From positions 143,189-207,188 of the forward strand of contig NZ_OBEN01000002.1 in assembly GCF_900215655.1 (NCBI RefSeq): 64,000 nucleotides of DNA, written 5' to 3'. Positions 54,521 to 63,020 of this stretch are shown here, piece after piece. Position numbers and translations under genes: made by a program. Position 1 is the first letter of the stretch; every line of letters starts with the position of its first letter. The notes beneath the pieces are model-generated. The model saw only the letters and a list, made by a program, of their open reading frames with translations, did no database searches and had not been told where the DNA came from. This stretch comes from Hydrogenobacter hydrogenophilus (GTDB lineage: Bacteria; Aquificota; Aquificia; Aquificales; Aquificaceae).

Positions 54521-56553
54521 CGATCGGTATAGTAGTTCAGGCACGTACTGGTTCTACACGCTTTCCTAAGAAGATAACCTCTAAGCTTTTGGGAAAGACT
54601 GTTCTTGAGTGGGTTCTTCTTCGGGCAGGGAGAGTGGGTGTAGATAAAAAGATCCTTGCTACCTCAGTCCTTCCTGAGGATGACCCTGTTGAACAGATAG
54701 CTAAGTCCATGGGCTGGGAAGTTTTGAGAGGGAGTCCTACGGATGTATTAAGTAGATATGCAGAAGTTGTGAAGAAGTTTCATCTTAATTATGTTGTGAG
54801 GATAACGGGAGATTGTCCTTTAGTGGACCACAAGCTTATAGAATTTTCTCTTGAAAAAATGACCAAGGAAGATGCAGATTACATAACCTTTGTAGGAATA
54901 ATAGATGGCTTTGATGTAGAAGTAATAAATGGGGATTGGATCGTTATAGCAGACAAACTTGCCAAACTTCCTTCCGAAAGAGAACATGTTAGTGCCTATA
55001 TAAGAAAGTCAAAGAAGGCAAAGAAGATCTTTTTAAAATATCACGAGGAAGATCTTTCCCATATACACCTAAGTGTGGACTATCCAGAAGACCTCGAAGT
55101 TATAGAAAGGATCCTAAAGGAGTTAAGATCCGAGGATTTTACTTACCAAGATGTTGTTAGGTTAATAAAAGAAAGACCTGAGCTTTTAAGAAGACAAAAG
55201 CAAATAGTTCCCAATGAAGGATACCATAAATCCCTGTGTGAAGATAGAGAATTCATCAAAGGGCTCAAAGGTAAACCTTTAAAGCTTGAAGAGAACCTAA
55301 GACATTTTGAAAAGACAAAAAGACTAATTCCTAACTGCTCGCAAACATTTAGCAAATCTTATCTGCAGTTTTCTGTAGGCGCAAGTCCCCTTTTTGTTGA
55401 AGAGGGTAAAGGTGCTTATCTTAAAGACCTTGATGGAAATCTATACATAGACTACAGTATGGGTTTAGGTGCATGTATTTTAGGTTATGCATTTGAACCT
55501 ATCCTTGAAAAGCTACAAATACAACTCAAAAAAGGAACAATCTACACTCTGCCACATAAGCTTGAGCTTGAACTAGCAGATACTCTTAGTCAGATAATTC
55601 CCTGTGCTCAAATGGTCAGGTTTGGAAAAAATGGTTCTGATGTCACGTCCGTTGCGGTGAGGTTGGCAAGGGCATATACAGGGAGAGATATGGTTGCGTG
55701 TTGTGGATACCACGGATGGCAAGATTGGTACATAGGAACAACCACGCTAAACAAAGGTGTTCCCAAGGCAGTAAAGAATCTTACCCTGACCTTTGAGTAC
55801 AACAACATAGATAGCTTGAAAAAGCTCTTTGATGAGTACCAAAACCAGATAGCCTGCGTTATAATGGAACCAGTGGGAGTAGAAGAACCTCAGGAAGGTT
55901 TTCTACTACAGGTAAAAGAGCTTGTTCACAAAAACGGTGCTCTTTTAATTTTTGATGAAGTGGTCACAGGATTTCGCTTTTCCTTAGGTGGTGCTCAGGA
56001 GTTTTTTGGAGTTGTTCCAGACATTGCCTGTTTTGGGAAAGCCATGGGGAACGGTATGCCTATATCTGCCATAGTGGGAAGACGTGATGTAATGGAGCTT
56101 CTTGAGGAAGTCTTTTTTTCCTTTACTTTTGGCGGAGAGACACTAAGTATAGCCAGTGCAATAGCAGTTATAAACTTTATGAAAGAAGAAGAAGTAATAC
56201 CATACCTTTGGGAAAAAGGTACAAAGCTGAAGGAAGGTATAACAAAGCTCATAGAAAACAAAGAATTAGAAGAACTTGTAATCGTAAAGGGATACCCAGT
56301 TAGGTTTGTGTTGGATTTTCTGGGGGATGAAGCACTGAAGCTCAAAACACTCTTTCAGCAGGAATGTGCCAAAAGGGGTGTGCTATTCAGTGGTTCTCAT
56401 AACATTTCTTATTCTCATACAGATGCAGAAATAGAAAAAACGCTTCAGGTATACGATGAAGTTCTGGATATCGTAAAGTTTGCCTATGAGTATAGTATGA
56501 TAGACGAACTGTTGGAAGGTCAGGTTCTGCAACCAGTTTTTAGAAAGCCGTGA
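54517..56553 (+). CDS. Fusion of SpsF-like cytidylyltransferase and class III aminotransferase
   Basis: 678 residues. Residues 1-~240 form a nucleotidyltransferase of the SpsF/CMP-sugar type: VVQARTGSTRFPKKITSKLLGK, RGSPTDVLSRY, RITGDCPLVDHKLI. Residues ~255-678 are a PLP enzyme like glutamate-1-semialdehyde aminomutase: SVGASPLFVEEGKGAYLKDLDG, FGKNGSDVTSVAVRLARAYTGRD, IFDEVVTGFRF and the PLP lysine K508 in CFGKAMGNGMPIS. It probably makes and activates an amino sugar for a surface glycan. The substrate is not known. It couples to the methyltransferase (ATGA) and the propeller gene (GTGA). Confidence 0.88.
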   Translation: MTIGIVVQARTGSTRFPKKITSKLLGKTVLEWVLLRAGRVGVDKKILATSVLPEDDPVEQIAKSMGWEVLRGSPTDVLSRYAEVVKKFHLNYVVRITGDCPLVDHKLIEFSLEKMTKEDADYITFVGIIDGFDVEVINGDWIVIADKLAKLPSEREHVSAYIRKSKKAKKIFLKYHEEDLSHIHLSVDYPEDLEVIERILKELRSEDFTYQDVVRLIKERPELLRRQKQIVPNEGYHKSLCEDREFIKGLKGKPLKLEENLRHFEKTKRLIPNCSQTFSKSYLQFSVGASPLFVEEGKGAYLKDLDGNLYIDYSMGLGACILGYAFEPILEKLQIQLKKGTIYTLPHKLELELADTLSQIIPCAQMVRFGKNGSDVTSVAVRLARAYTGRDMVACCGYHGWQDWYIGTTTLNKGVPKAVKNLTLTFEYNNIDSLKKLFDEYQNQIACVIMEPVGVEEPQEGFLLQVKELVHKNGALLIFDEVVTGFRFSLGGAQEFFGVVPDIACFGKAMGNGMPISAIVGRRDVMELLEEVFFSFTFGGETLSIASAIAVINFMKEEEVIPYLWEKGTKLKEGITKLIENKELEELVIVKGYPVRFVLDFLGDEALKLKTLFQQECAKRGVLFSGSHNISYSHTDAEIEKTLQVYDEVLDIVKFAYEYSMIDELLEGQVLQPVFRKP

Positions 56554-57614
56554 AGCTGAGGCTTGTAAGGAAAGAGAAAATTCTATGTCCCGAGTATCCA
56601 TGGGAAGGTTTACATACATATCTTTACGGTTCTGTGATAAGACTTCAAGATGGTTATAGAATGTATTACCAAAGCTATGTAGATGGTATAGGTTTTTTTG
56701 TATGTCTTGCGGAATCTAAAGACGGTATAAATTGGAAAAAGCCACTTGTAAAACCCTTAAAGGAGTCATCACCACATGTATATCCCACTGTAGAAGTAGA
56801 TGGAAAAGTACTTGATTTTTATAATCAAACTCGTTCCCTTGAGTATATGAGCAACGTTGTAGCTAACTACCACATGCCTTCCGTAATCTACAAACCTCAG
56901 GATCCTTTCCCTTACAAGCTATTCGGATACACAGAAAGGGGTTATTGTGTTGCCTTTTCAAAGGATGGCATAAACTTTAAAGAGTACGAGAATAACCCTG
57001 TTATACATCTACTTAAGTTTCCTAACAATAAAAAGGTTTGGTTCAGTGATGTGGCACCAGTCTTTTTGGATACAAAAGAGGAAGTTTATAGAGCCATGGT
57101 AAAAACTTACAAAATAGATAAGAAAGGAAGAATCAGAAGGTGTGTTGGATTATCTACGAGCGAAGATTTTATAAACTGGACAGAACCTAAAACTGTATGG
57201 ATACCTTCAGAAGATGAAGACAAACTAGCTCGTTCTTTTGGTTTTAAATGGGCTGACTTTTACGGACTTTGCGCGTTTAATTACAAAGACTACTACTTGG
57301 GTTTTCTATGGCTTTTCTTTATAGAGTATGAGATTAAGAAAGGAACCCATGAAGGGAAGATAGGACTTTATCTTGCTTACAGTAAAGACTGCGTAAGGTG
57401 GGAAAGGCTATCTGATGAGCCATTGATAGCGTGGGAAGACTGGCATGACTGTATGATAACCACTGCAAATCAGCCCATTATGGAAGGAAACAGGCTAAAA
57501 CTTTACTTTTCGGGATTTAACTTTACCCACGCACACGGTGAGTATAAACCTTTTGATGAAAGCTTGCATAGAGCGTGTATAGGATATGCAGAGTTTGAGT
57601 TAGATGAGGATTAA
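56550..57614 (+). CDS. Glycosidase-like five-bladed beta-propeller protein
   Basis: 354 residues with repeated propeller motifs of GH43/GH32/GH130-like proteins: GYRMYYQSYVDG, CLAESKDGINWKKP, VAFSKDGINFKEYENNP, CVGLSTSEDFINWTEP, LAYSKDCVRWERL. There is no signal peptide, so it is cytoplasmic. Catalytic acids cannot be assigned with confidence. It could be a glycan phosphorylase/hydrolase or an inactive binding protein in the sugar pathway. GTG start overlapping the previous stop as GTGA. Confidence 0.75.
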   Translation: MKLRLVRKEKILCPEYPWEGLHTYLYGSVIRLQDGYRMYYQSYVDGIGFFVCLAESKDGINWKKPLVKPLKESSPHVYPTVEVDGKVLDFYNQTRSLEYMSNVVANYHMPSVIYKPQDPFPYKLFGYTERGYCVAFSKDGINFKEYENNPVIHLLKFPNNKKVWFSDVAPVFLDTKEEVYRAMVKTYKIDKKGRIRRCVGLSTSEDFINWTEPKTVWIPSEDEDKLARSFGFKWADFYGLCAFNYKDYYLGFLWLFFIEYEIKKGTHEGKIGLYLAYSKDCVRWERLSDEPLIAWEDWHDCMITTANQPIMEGNRLKLYFSGFNFTHAHGEYKPFDESLHRACIGYAEFELDED

Positions 57615-58587
57615 GTTTTTCACAGAGGGTGGTAAAGGGATAGGCTTTGGACACATTACTAGGTGTCTTTCTTTATGTCAAGCTTTTGAGGAGCTTTCCA
57701 AAGACTGTATCTTTGTCGTAAAGGGTGGGGAAGAAGTAAAAGAAGTTATCAATGTCCCCCTAAAGTTTATAGATTGGATAGAAAATTTAAACTCTTTTGA
57801 AAAAGAGCTTGAAGATTCACAGGTAGTGATAATAGACTCTTATCTTGCTAAGGAAGAGCATTACCAAATAGCGTGCGCTAAAGTAGATAAGTGCCTTTTT
57901 GTAGATGACTTTAACAGGCTTGAATACCCTTGTGGCTATGTGCTTAACGGAAGTGTATACGCTGGAGAGCTAAACTACCAAATAAAGGATGGTGTATCTT
58001 ACCTTTTAGGAACTAAGTACACACCTTTACGCAGGGCTTTCTGGCATGTGGAAAAAAAAGATACAGATATACAGATAGGGAAAATACTTATAACTTTTGG
58101 TGGAGATGATTCTAAAAGTATGACTCTTAAAGTGGTCAAGCATCTTGAGGATGTTTTTCCTCACATTGAGAAATTTGTGGTTATAGGCTCTGGTTTTAAA
58201 AACAGAAGTGAAATACTTTCTTTGAGGTCAAGTAAAGTTAGGGTATACCAAAAACTTTCAGAGAAAGATATGAGGGATCTTATGGTTTCGTGTGATGTGG
58301 CAGTTAGTGCAGGTGGACAAACTACTTATGAATTAGCAAGAGTAGGACTTCCAAGCGTGCTTGTTGCTGTGGCTGAAAACCAACTTCTAAATTGCTTAAG
58401 TTGGGAAAAGGTAGGATTTGCCCTTTATGCAGGTTGGTGGGAAGATGATAAACTTTTGGATAAAATTGTAAAGTACATAAGAAACCTTGAAGATGCTAAC
58501 ATTCGGTTAAAAATGTCAAAGGTAGGCAGACTCTTAGTTGACGGACAAGGAGCAAGAAGGGTGGCTTATAAAATGTTAAAAACTTAA
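57604..58587 (+). CDS. pseG: PseG-like UDP-sugar hydrolase
   Basis: 327 residues resembling PseG, which releases UDP from UDP-2,4-diacetamido-trideoxy-altrose in pseudaminic acid synthesis. N-terminal FFTEGGKGIGFGHITRCLSLCQAF has the catalytic-type GxGHxxR. C-terminal lobe: ILITFGGDDSKSMTLKVV, SAGGQTTYELARVGLPSVLVAVAENQ. MurG-like fold. The other pse genes (pseB, C, H, I) are not in the window, so the full pathway is unproven. It overlaps the propeller gene by 11 bp. Confidence 0.82.
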   Translation: MRIKFFTEGGKGIGFGHITRCLSLCQAFEELSKDCIFVVKGGEEVKEVINVPLKFIDWIENLNSFEKELEDSQVVIIDSYLAKEEHYQIACAKVDKCLFVDDFNRLEYPCGYVLNGSVYAGELNYQIKDGVSYLLGTKYTPLRRAFWHVEKKDTDIQIGKILITFGGDDSKSMTLKVVKHLEDVFPHIEKFVVIGSGFKNRSEILSLRSSKVRVYQKLSEKDMRDLMVSCDVAVSAGGQTTYELARVGLPSVLVAVAENQLLNCLSWEKVGFALYAGWWEDDKLLDKIVKYIRNLEDANIRLKMSKVGRLLVDGQGARRVAYKMLKT

Positions 58588-58597
58588 ATTATTAAGT

Positions 58598-59179
58598 ATG
58601 GACAGAAAAGAGAAGATACTTGAGCTCATAAAGGAGGGTTACAATAGTGTAAAGGCTCTTTCTCAGTACTTTGGTGTATCCCTTATGACTATTTACCGAG
58701 ATGTTAGAGAGTTAGAGAAGGAGGGAAAGTTGATAAGAAAACACGGAGAGATAAAATTAAAAACCTTAGAAGATACAAAGGAGGGAAAGGAAGAGAAAAA
58801 CGCCTGTGCTTATTGCACAAAGCTTGTGGATAAAAGGCTTGAGTTTATATATCACCTCAAAAATGGAAAGATAAGAGCCTGTTGCGCTCACTGCGGTCTT
58901 TTACTTTACGGTAACATAAAAGAGGATCAAGTAGAAGCCTGTATGACTTGGGACTTTATAAGCGGAAATCCTATAAACTGCTACTCTGCGTGGTATGTTA
59001 TAGGTTCTTCAGCTGTACCCTGTTGTAGCCCTTCTGCAATTGCCTTTAGTAGCAAAGAACATGCAGAGAACTTTGCAAAAGGTTTTGGTGGTGTGGTGGT
59101 AGATTTTGAAAAAGGTGTGGAAGTTATAAAAGAGTTGATGAAAAGGGGTCAAAGAGTTGATATAAAGATAGAGCCATGA
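58598..59179 (+). CDS. DeoR-type HTH fused to a cysteine-rich NosL-like domain, putative metal-responsive regulator
   Basis: 193 residues. Residues 1-~60 are a DeoR-like winged HTH (ILELIKEGYNSVKALSQYFGVSLMTIYRDVRELEKEG). Then CAYCTKLVDKRLEF and ACCAHCGLLLYG give paired cysteines. The C-terminal part resembles NosL, a copper-binding accessory protein: CYSAWYVIGSSAVPCCSPSAIAFSSKEHAENFAKGFGG. Such a fusion suggests a Cu- or other metal-sensing repressor. It lies 10 bp after the PseG gene and overlaps the following lipoprotein gene as ATGA. The NosL relation is by pattern, not by search. Confidence 0.72.
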   Translation: MDRKEKILELIKEGYNSVKALSQYFGVSLMTIYRDVRELEKEGKLIRKHGEIKLKTLEDTKEGKEEKNACAYCTKLVDKRLEFIYHLKNGKIRACCAHCGLLLYGNIKEDQVEACMTWDFISGNPINCYSAWYVIGSSAVPCCSPSAIAFSSKEHAENFAKGFGGVVVDFEKGVEVIKELMKRGQRVDIKIEP

Positions 59180-59772
59180 AAAAATTATTTTTCTTCTTCT
59201 TTGTATTGCTTTTCGGATGTGCTCCTACTGTAAAGCTAGTTCCCTTAGAAGATGGGCTCACAGTAGATAAAGAAAAGCTAACCGCTATTTATAAGGACAA
59301 AGATGTACAGATATTGGTTAAAACTCATGCGTGGGAATACTCACCATCGGACCTCCCTTACTATGTTTTACCCATCTATTTGGAGGTAAAAAACTTATCC
59401 ACAAGAAGCCTCTACATAGAAAGACAAGGTGTTCATTTAATTGATGATGCAAATCGTCAATACAATCCAATACCTCCTGGTGATGTATCATCCATGTTAG
59501 GCAGTAATGTGAGATTTTCCTTAGGAATATCTTACTACTCGTCTCCTTACTGGTTTGGTTATTATCCTTACTATCCTTACTATCCTCCTTCTTATCCTGA
59601 CATAGTGAATAACGCTTTTCTTTTTGGTACAGTGGAGCCGGGAGCTATTCTTAAGGGTTTTGTATACTTTCAGAAACCCACTAACTACCAAAAAAGAGTA
59701 ATCCTAAGAGTTGAGTATAGAATAGACAACGAGACTAAAAAGGTCAGCTTTCCGTTTGAGGTTCAAAAGTGA
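59176..59772 (+). CDS. Tyr/Pro-rich lipoprotein of unknown function
   Basis: 198 residues with a lipoprotein signal (FFFFFVLLFGC). Residue +2 after the Cys is Ala, which suits the outer membrane. A beta-sandwich-like core (PIYLEVKNLSTRSLYIERQGV) is followed by a low-complexity segment rich in Y and P (WFGYYPYYPYYPPSYP) and then LRVEYRID strands. No known domain recognised. It is cotranscribed with the HTH-NosL-like regulator and may be its target. Confidence 0.75.
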   Translation: MKKLFFFFFVLLFGCAPTVKLVPLEDGLTVDKEKLTAIYKDKDVQILVKTHAWEYSPSDLPYYVLPIYLEVKNLSTRSLYIERQGVHLIDDANRQYNPIPPGDVSSMLGSNVRFSLGISYYSSPYWFGYYPYYPYYPPSYPDIVNNAFLFGTVEPGAILKGFVYFQKPTNYQKRVILRVEYRIDNETKKVSFPFEVQK

Positions 59773-59793
59773 ATATAATAAAATAAAATGTAA

Positions 59794-60189
59794 ATGCTCA
59801 CAAAGAGAAGTTTAAACGCTGTATTCTTTCTCTTATTTTGCGTGCTTTTTTATGTGTTTTTAAACAGGTATCATCAGCTAAGAGATGCTTACTATAAGGA
59901 ATATCTCAAACATAAAGAAGTAATGTTTCTCATGAAAAACTACAAGCAACATAAAAGACAAGAGCCATCTGAAGACCTTTTGAAGAACTTGTTATCTCAG
60001 GTAGGGGGAGAGCTCTTTTCTGTGAGACAGACAGATACGGGATACGAGGTAAAGGCAAAAAAAGTTGCTGGTGTTAAGATACCCAAGCTTGTTTATTCCC
60101 TTGAGGAGCGCGGAATAAAAATAGATAAGTTCAAGGCAGTGGACAACACGGGTCAAGGCATGTTTGATGTGGAAATGGTCATAAGATGA
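59794..60189 (+). CDS. GspM/PilO-like inner-membrane protein
   Basis: 131 residues: one N-terminal membrane helix (LNAVFFLLFCVLFYVFLNRYHQL), a coiled-coil-like charged segment, and a small alpha/beta domain ending KVAGVKIPKLVYSLEERGIKIDKFKAVD. This is the layout of type II secretion GspM proteins. The identification rests on architecture and on the GspK-like gene coupled to it by ATGA. Confidence 0.6.
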   Translation: MLTKRSLNAVFFLLFCVLFYVFLNRYHQLRDAYYKEYLKHKEVMFLMKNYKQHKRQEPSEDLLKNLLSQVGGELFSVRQTDTGYEVKAKKVAGVKIPKLVYSLEERGIKIDKFKAVDNTGQGMFDVEMVIR

Positions 60190-61040
60190 TAGTGTTTTTA
60201 GTTCTGTTATTTTTTTTATCCTCTGTGTACTATGCTGTGGACACTTACAGTAGTGTCAGATCTTTGCGCAATATAGTAGAAGAGCTTTACTTTAAACAGC
60301 AAGCTTACCATGTGTTTATGTCAGTACTTCCTGTAGTGCTTGAGGTTTTAAAAAAAGATGATCCTTCAGTGGATAGCCTTCAAGACAGATGGGCTTATCC
60401 TCTGACTTTTGAAACTCAAAAAGGAAAACTTAACATAAGCATATACGACGAGGAGAGGTTCTTAAACTTAAATTATGTGGATGACAAGGCGTACGGTAAG
60501 TTTTTTGAAAGGCTTCTTAAATTACTCAATATAGACACATCTTACAAGACAAACCTTTTAGCTTGGGAAGGCAAAAGCGATGTAAGTATAGACACTAAAT
60601 ACCCAATAAAAAAGGCTCTCTTGGATTCTAAAGAGGAGTTAAGATGGGTAGGATTTAAAGAGGAGGATCTCGTAGGTAAGACTATAGGTAATGAGTTTTA
60701 TCCGGGGCTTTTTAGCTTAACTACTGTTTTCTCTTCTGGAAAGATAAACCTGAATACTGCCAACGCTTACATACTTATGGCTCTTGACCCGAGAATAGAC
60801 CAAACGCTTGCAAACAGGATCATAGACAGAAGGAGCAGAGAGCCTTTCAGAAAGGTAGAGGATTTACTCTTTGTAGATGGCTTTAGCTTTGACATTCTCT
60901 ACGCTATAAGAGATTTGGTTGATGTAAAAAGTAGGTACTTTCACATTGTAATGGACTTAAAGTCCGGTGGATACTTTTCCAGTTTAGAGGTTATATATGA
61001 TAGACAGGAAGATAGGTTGGTTTATAAGAAACTACTCTGA
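60186..61040 (+). CDS. gspK: Type II secretion minor pseudopilin GspK-like protein
   Basis: 284 residues. Hydrophobic N-terminal helix, then GspK features: DSLQDRWAYPLTFETQKGKLNISIYDEERFLNLNYVDD and the helix-hairpin-helix-like INLNTANAYILMALDPRIDQTLANRIIDRRSREPFRKVEDLL. It starts directly with the helix (MIVFLVLLFFL). The short basic leader ending in Gly that prepilin peptidase cuts is not visible. The adjacent GspM-like gene is its only T2SS neighbour; gspC-L are not in the window. Confidence 0.8.
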   Translation: MIVFLVLLFFLSSVYYAVDTYSSVRSLRNIVEELYFKQQAYHVFMSVLPVVLEVLKKDDPSVDSLQDRWAYPLTFETQKGKLNISIYDEERFLNLNYVDDKAYGKFFERLLKLLNIDTSYKTNLLAWEGKSDVSIDTKYPIKKALLDSKEELRWVGFKEEDLVGKTIGNEFYPGLFSLTTVFSSGKINLNTANAYILMALDPRIDQTLANRIIDRRSREPFRKVEDLLFVDGFSFDILYAIRDLVDVKSRYFHIVMDLKSGGYFSSLEVIYDRQEDRLVYKKLL

Positions 61041-61479
61041 GGTGTTTCTCTACCTTCTGCTTTTAGCAAGTCTTTTGAGTCGCAAAGTATTTGGACTTCC
61101 TGACCTCTCTGCCTTTGTGCTCCTCTCTCCACTAATCTTCTTAGATGACCCTTTCAAATGGAAGAATAAGTGGAACCTCTCTGTAATCACCTTTCCCGCG
61201 ACTCTGCTCACAAGCATAGATCTTTATAACCTCCTTAACATGACCCTTTCAGCCTTTGCAGAAGAGCTGTTCTTCAGAGGTTATTTGATGCGCAGATACA
61301 GTAATATTGTAGTATCTTTTATGTTTACCATACCTCACCTATTACTATATCAAAACCTTCAGTCCGCACTGACTTTTTTCCCTTCGCTCATCTATGGTGT
61401 TGCTTACCAAAAGACCCAATCTCTGATCTTTGTAAGCCTTCTGCACCTATACTCTAACTTGATATACAATTATATTTAG
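60997..61479 (+). CDS. CPBP-family intramembrane metalloprotease
   Basis: 160 residues, four to five membrane helices. Motif 1: AFAEELFFRGYLMRR (EExxxR). Motif 2: FTIPHLLLY. Motif 3: SLLHLYSNLIY. These are the CAAX-protease/bacteriocin-processing (Abi) family residues. The substrate is unknown. It overlaps gspK by 44 bp in another frame. Its TAG stop shares the final base with the first base of tRNA-Gly. Confidence 0.85.
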   Translation: MIDRKIGWFIRNYSEVFLYLLLLASLLSRKVFGLPDLSAFVLLSPLIFLDDPFKWKNKWNLSVITFPATLLTSIDLYNLLNMTLSAFAEELFFRGYLMRRYSNIVVSFMFTIPHLLLYQNLQSALTFFPSLIYGVAYQKTQSLIFVSLLHLYSNLIYNYI

Positions 61480-61550
61480 CGGGCGTAGCTCAGGGGTGGA
61501 GCGTCTGCTTCCCAAGCAGAAGGTCGCGGGTTCAAATCCCGTCGCCCGCT
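61479..61550 (+). tRNA. tRNA-Gly (CCC)
   Basis: 72 nt, cloverleaf complete: acceptor GCGGGCG with CGCCCGC, anticodon arm CTGCT-TCCCAAG giving CCC, T arm TCGCGGGTTCAAATCCCGT. CCA is not encoded (T73 followed by TTTTTT). It overlaps the stop codon of the protease gene by one base at its 5' end and the 3' end of an antisense PLD gene by 19 bp. Confidence 0.97.
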
Positions 61551-62074
61551 TTTTTCCACATGCTTTCAAAGTAATCTTCGTATTTTTCTGCGAGCCCTTG
61601 GCTGTGTATAATAAGAAGGTTTTCGTAGTTGATTTCCTCTGCGCTAGCGGTCCAGTTATAACTACCTGTAATCACTGTTTTTCTATCTATTACTGCGAAC
61701 TTGTTATGCATCAACCCTTTTATGAACTTTTTACCCTCTACAGGTAGAAGCTTTACCGGTATGCCTGCCTGAACAAATATGGGATATCTTGAAAACTTCT
61801 CCCTTGCTTGTCCTTGGTCCATAATTATCCGAACCTTTACACCCCTTTTGTAAGCATCAAGCACTGCGGAGCCAAGCTCCCTTGAAGTGAAGGCAAACAT
61901 AGCTATGTCAAGGCTTTTCTGCGCTTTTTGTAGCTCTCTTATGATAGCTGACTGAGCAGAACCCTTTGGAGAGAAGTAAACTTCTATGCTTTCAAAAGTA
62001 ATAGGCTTTTCTTCTTTTTTACATGATGAGAGAAAAAGGAAAAACAATATGAGCAGGACACCCCACTTACGCAT
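61532..62074 (-). CDS. Phospholipase D-family nuclease-like lipoprotein
   Basis: 180 residues with lipoprotein signal ending LSSC. Single HKD motif: HNKFAVIDRKTVITGSYNWT. Earlier QKAQKSLDIAMFAFTSREL. This matches NucT-like PLD nucleases, which work as dimers and often degrade DNA outside the cell, possibly in natural transformation. The last codons (KAGDGI and stop) lie inside the tRNA-Gly gene on the other strand. The start is 3 bp after the coaD stop. Confidence 0.88.
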   Translation of the reverse strand: MRKWGVLLILFFLFLSSCKKEEKPITFESIEVYFSPKGSAQSAIIRELQKAQKSLDIAMFAFTSRELGSAVLDAYKRGVKVRIIMDQGQAREKFSRYPIFVQAGIPVKLLPVEGKKFIKGLMHNKFAVIDRKTVITGSYNWTASAEEINYENLLIIHSQGLAEKYEDYFESMWKKAGDGI

Positions 62075-62077
62075 AGT

Positions 62078-62566
62078 TTACATTTTAAAACATCCAAACT
62101 TTTCTTTGAGTTTCTCTTCTACATATGGATGGACAAGTCCTTTGAGGTCTCCACAGTAGGATGCTATGTCTCTTACTATGGTGGAGCTTATGTGTATGTA
62201 ATCCTGCGAAGGCATCATAAAGATGGTTTCAACTTTTGCGAGTTTGTAATTGTTCATGGCTATTTGAAGTTCGTATTCAAAGTCCGTAAATAGCCTTACA
62301 CCTCTAACTATCAACCTTATCCCCTCTTCAAGCATAAAATTTACCAAAAGCCCATCAAAACCCTTCACCTCAACTTTATCTCCCAAACACTCTACCATCT
62401 TCTTAAACATCTCCACTCTTTCCTCCATGTTAAAAAGCAGGTGTCTTCTTGGATTTCTTGCAACTGCTACTACTACACGATCAAAGACCTCACAGCTCCT
62501 CTTTACTATGTCAAGATGTCCAAGGTGTGGAGGGTCAAAAGTGCCCGGATACACTACTTTAGTCAT
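62078..62566 (-). CDS. coaD: Phosphopantetheine adenylyltransferase
   Basis: Fourth step of coenzyme A synthesis. 162 residues starting MTKVVYPGTFDPPHLGHLDIVKRS, with the H-x-G-H nucleotidyltransferase motif, and later RGVRLFTDFEYELQIAMNN and SQDYIHISSTIVRDIA. The open frame extends to 62626, but the ATG at 62566 gives the family N-terminus and overlaps rsmD by 8 bp. Confidence 0.96.
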   Translation of the reverse strand: MTKVVYPGTFDPPHLGHLDIVKRSCEVFDRVVVAVARNPRRHLLFNMEERVEMFKKMVECLGDKVEVKGFDGLLVNFMLEEGIRLIVRGVRLFTDFEYELQIAMNNYKLAKVETIFMMPSQDYIHISSTIVRDIASYCGDLKGLVHPYVEEKLKEKFGCFKM

Positions 62567-63020
62567 CTTCCTTCCTCCAAAGGGACAGTACTGTGTCTCC
62601 ATAAACTTTCTTCCTTTCTGCGCCAAAATCCATCTTTTTGCCGTGTTCTAATATGAAAATTCCACCTTTTTTGAGAACTTTTAATGAAAGTTGTATAAGT
62701 TTTTCGTAATTTTCATAGTTATAAGGTGGATCTGCAAAGATCACATCTGCCTCTCTATCAAAGTTCATTAGAAACTTGAGTACATCGGATATTATCACAT
62801 TACCTCTTGCCTTCTTCTTAATTTCTTTGGCAAGTTTAGGATTTTTCTCCACAAAAATCACCTCCGCACCCCTTTCTTCAGCCATAAGTCCCACCTGACC
62901 ACTGCCAGCGTAAAGGTCTAAAAACAGAGAACCTCTTATGTCTCCTAATATGTTAAACACAGCCTGTTTGACGAGAGAAGAAGTAGGTCTAATTTCTTTT
63001 TTTCTTCTTGCTTTTTCCAT
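62559..63020 (-). CDS. rsmD: 16S rRNA (guanine-966 N2) methyltransferase
   Basis: 153 residues. RPTSSLVKQAVFNIL is the N-terminal substrate motif. SAM-binding FLDLYAGSGQVGLMAEERGA and catalytic FADPPYNYENYEK follow. It is coupled with coaD, a common pairing in bacteria. TATAAT at 63033-63028 lies 7 nt before the ATG, predicting a leaderless mRNA. Confidence 0.94.
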   Translation of the reverse strand: MEKARRKKEIRPTSSLVKQAVFNILGDIRGSLFLDLYAGSGQVGLMAEERGAEVIFVEKNPKLAKEIKKKARGNVIISDVLKFLMNFDREADVIFADPPYNYENYEKLIQLSLKVLKKGGIFILEHGKKMDFGAERKKVYGDTVLSLWRKEDD

